Source of the DNA: Candidatus Omnitrophota bacterium
GTDB lineage: Bacteria; Omnitrophota; Gorgyraeia; JACOVV01
Assembly (NCBI GenBank): GCA_016177145.1
Contig: JACOVV010000201.1
Span: 1-6,135 of the forward strand
DNA length: 6,135 bases
Reading direction: 5' to 3'
Shown: piece by piece, positions 4,468 to 6,135 of the stretch
How positions within the stretch are numbered: position 1 is the stretch's first letter
Layout: every line of letters starts with the position of its first letter
Notes under the pieces: generated by a model
Told to the model about the DNA's origin: nothing
Database searches by the model: none
What the model saw: only the letters and a program-made list of their open reading frames with translations
Made by a program: the position numbers and the translations under genes

Positions 4468-6135
4468 TGTCTTATTGTTGATGGCGGCGATCTTTTCATG
4501 TCTTTGGCTTTTTGTTCTTGTATCGGGGCATCGGCAGTTAATCAATAAAATCTACAGTATTTTTGTGGGGAACATGGCCTTGTGGGCATTTGGGCTGGCC
4601 ATGTTCTACTACGAGCAAGAACTACCTCGCGTCCTTCTTTGGGCTGACTTTTTGTATGTCGCGGGGAGTCTCATCGCAAGCGCCTTTTTGCATTTCTCGT
4701 TTGTCTTCCCTTCAGGACAATTGAGTATTTCTCGCACTAAACAAATGTTGATTTATCTGCCCAATGTCGTTCTTGCCGTCCTATTTTTCTTTACCCCATT
4801 TATTATCAAGGATGTTTTTATTAACAATAGCGTACGCGGCTACATTTATGGGCCAGGGCATATGTTATGGGATCTCCAATTCGATACTGCTTTCAGTTTA
4901 GGTTTCTGGCGGTTCATCAAAGCCTATAGAACCAGCAGTGGCGTTAACCGAAACCGCCTCAAGTATATTCTGTTAGGAACATCCTTAGGGGTGCTGTTAG
5001 CGGGGACGACTAACGTCATCATGCCATGGCTTGGGAGATTCGAACTGATTTGGACAGCGCCGCTCCTCACTTCGACCTGGCTTATTTCTATTATTTACGC
5101 CATTTCGCGCTTTCGTCTCCTGGATGTCAAAATCGCCGCGATCCGTACGGTAATCGCCGTGCTTATTTTTGGAGGGATATTGATCTGGCCATGGTGGATT
5201 TGTTATCGGCTGCAGGATTGGCTGGTGATGGAACGCCGTTCCTACTGGTGGGGGATGGCGGCGGCGGTTGATATTGCTTTCGTGATCGCGTTCTATGCCA
5301 AGACGATTTACCACTACTTCCATACGGGAGCCGAGAAGCCATTGCTCAAAGAAGAAAAATCCTACCTCAAAGCCCTGGAAGATACCTCCAGCGAGCTGCC
5401 ATTGATTAAAGATTTGGATCGCTTGATGGAAACGATCGTGATGAGCATTGTGAACAACGTTGGGATCGCAAACGCGGCGCTGTATCTGAAGAATCAAGAA
5501 GGGTATCATCTGGGTTATGCTGTTGGCGATGGGAAAGAGCCGCTTCCCAAGGGAATCACTGCCAGCGCCCCGCTAATCGAAGAACTTTTCGTTAAAAAAG
5601 GACCTGTCTTGCGAGAAGAAATCCAAGATCGGCCGGTGATTTACCAGCAAGTCTCGACGATGAAGGTCTCTGTGGTGATTCCCTGTTTGCTCAAGGGAGA
5701 GTTGTTAGGGTTTCTGGCTCTCGGAGAGAAGACATCCGGGAAATCTTATCATCCTGAAGATCTCAAAGCATTCCAAGGGTTGGCGGTGCCGCTGTCATTG
5801 GCAATGGAGAACGCCGGATATCTCAAGCAGTTGGAAGCGCTGCATAGCCAGGCGCTGGAGGGGGCTAAATTCCGCTCGATCCGGCAGATGATGAACGCGA
5901 TGGGGCATGAGCTCGGCAACCTCATGATGGTTGCCTGCGGAAAAAGTCAAATACTGCTCATCGCGAAAGAAAAGCATCAATTCAGCGAAGAAGTGGTGGA
6001 GATGTTAAAAGCGATCAACGAACGGGGGATGGTGGCTTCCGAAATTCTAAAAGAGGTGAATGATTACCATAAGAAGTCTACCAAAAAAGAAATAGTCGAG
6101 TTCGATATTGCGCAAACGATCGAGAAATCGCTGGA
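4448..6135 (+). CDS. Membrane sensor histidine kinase (7TM-type + GAF + HisKA), 3' end outside window
   Basis: The frame is open from ATG 4448 to the window edge (562 complete codons, no stop). Residues about 6-290 are strongly hydrophobic, with roughly nine candidate membrane spans, including LHFSFVFPSG (81-90), which resembles the signature of 7TM histidine-kinase N-terminal regions. Residues about 318-458 resemble a GAF domain, ending in VIPCLLKGELLGFLALGEK (409-427), then the EDL and AMENA elements. The dimerisation/phosphoacceptor helix follows: FRSIRQMMNAMGHELGNLM, with predicted phospho-His487. The HATPase domain would lie beyond 6135. It should sense a membrane or cytoplasmic ligand and autophosphorylate, with the adjacent regulator (D53) as the obvious partner. 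The start overlaps that gene by 8 nt (ATGATTGA) and lacks an SD, so coupled translation is likely; Met12 (4481) is an alternative start, also without an SD. Confidence 0.88.
   Translation, partial: MIDYRVVVLLLMAAIFSCLWLFVLVSGHRQLINKIYSIFVGNMALWAFGLAMFYYEQELPRVLLWADFLYVAGSLIASAFLHFSFVFPSGQLSISRTKQMLIYLPNVVLAVLFFFTPFIIKDVFINNSVRGYIYGPGHMLWDLQFDTAFSLGFWRFIKAYRTSSGVNRNRLKYILLGTSLGVLLAGTTNVIMPWLGRFELIWTAPLLTSTWLISIIYAISRFRLLDVKIAAIRTVIAVLIFGGILIWPWWICYRLQDWLVMERRSYWWGMAAAVDIAFVIAFYAKTIYHYFHTGAEKPLLKEEKSYLKALEDTSSELPLIKDLDRLMETIVMSIVNNVGIANAALYLKNQEGYHLGYAVGDGKEPLPKGITASAPLIEELFVKKGPVLREEIQDRPVIYQQVSTMKVSVVIPCLLKGELLGFLALGEKTSGKSYHPEDLKAFQGLAVPLSLAMENAGYLKQLEALHSQALEGAKFRSIRQMMNAMGHELGNLMMVACGKSQILLIAKEKHQFSEEVVEMLKAINERGMVASEILKEVNDYHKKSTKKEIVEFDIAQTIEKSL

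Noticed and set aside
4997..5509. 170-aa - strand frame and the 81-aa + strand frame (5026-5271) inside the kinase
   Set aside because: Both overlap the continuous kinase frame that starts at 4448, which shows membrane, GAF and H-box signatures; they have none.

Overview
The window is a bacterial chromosomal segment of mixed base composition: moderately GC-rich housekeeping genes, with an AT-rich stretch around 2945-3162. It looks like a Gram-negative or candidate-phylum bacterium. The evidence is bacterial Shine-Dalgarno sites, a bacterial-type prenyl synthase and GluRS, a two-component system with a PilZ domain, and dispersed palindromic repeats of the kind common in environmental genomes. 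I cannot name the phylum with confidence; Omnitrophota-like is only a guess.

Positions 1-226 hold no credible gene, but they carry two inverted repeats. Positions 227-2476 look like one transcription unit on the + strand: a short-chain polyprenyl diphosphate synthase (ispA-like, GTG start), glutamyl-tRNA synthetase (gltX) 11 nt later, and a tRNA-Gln(CTG) only 5 nt after the gltX stop. Both proteins are shorter than their relatives because of internal in-frame losses: the loop after the second aspartate motif in IspA and the acceptor-binding insertion in GluRS. GluRS also carries a tandem heptanucleotide repeat.

Positions 2477-2589 directly follow the tRNA. They hold a roughly 100-bp palindromic element with imperfect terminal inverted repeats, flanked by a perfect 13-bp duplication of the tRNA 3' end. 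This looks like a small mobile element, or an attachment-site scar, at a tRNA gene. One base beyond it is the stop codon of a small Xre-type regulator on the - strand (2591-2944).

An AT-rich divergent intergenic region (2945-3162) separates the regulator from a + strand signalling pair. The first gene (3163-4455) is a response regulator with a receiver domain, a PilZ domain with its c-di-GMP-binding motifs intact, and a C-terminal region that resembles a catalytically degenerate FabZ-like hotdog domain. The second gene (4448 to the window end) overlaps it by 8 nt and encodes a membrane histidine kinase: about 7-9 transmembrane segments, a GAF domain and an H-box, with the ATPase domain outside the window. 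The likely logic is that the kinase senses a membrane or cytoplasmic cue and phosphorylates the regulator, which combines it with c-di-GMP and perhaps a small acyl-type ligand. The Xre protein may control the pair from the shared intergenic region. The receiver-PilZ-hotdog architecture is the strongest candidate for something undescribed here.
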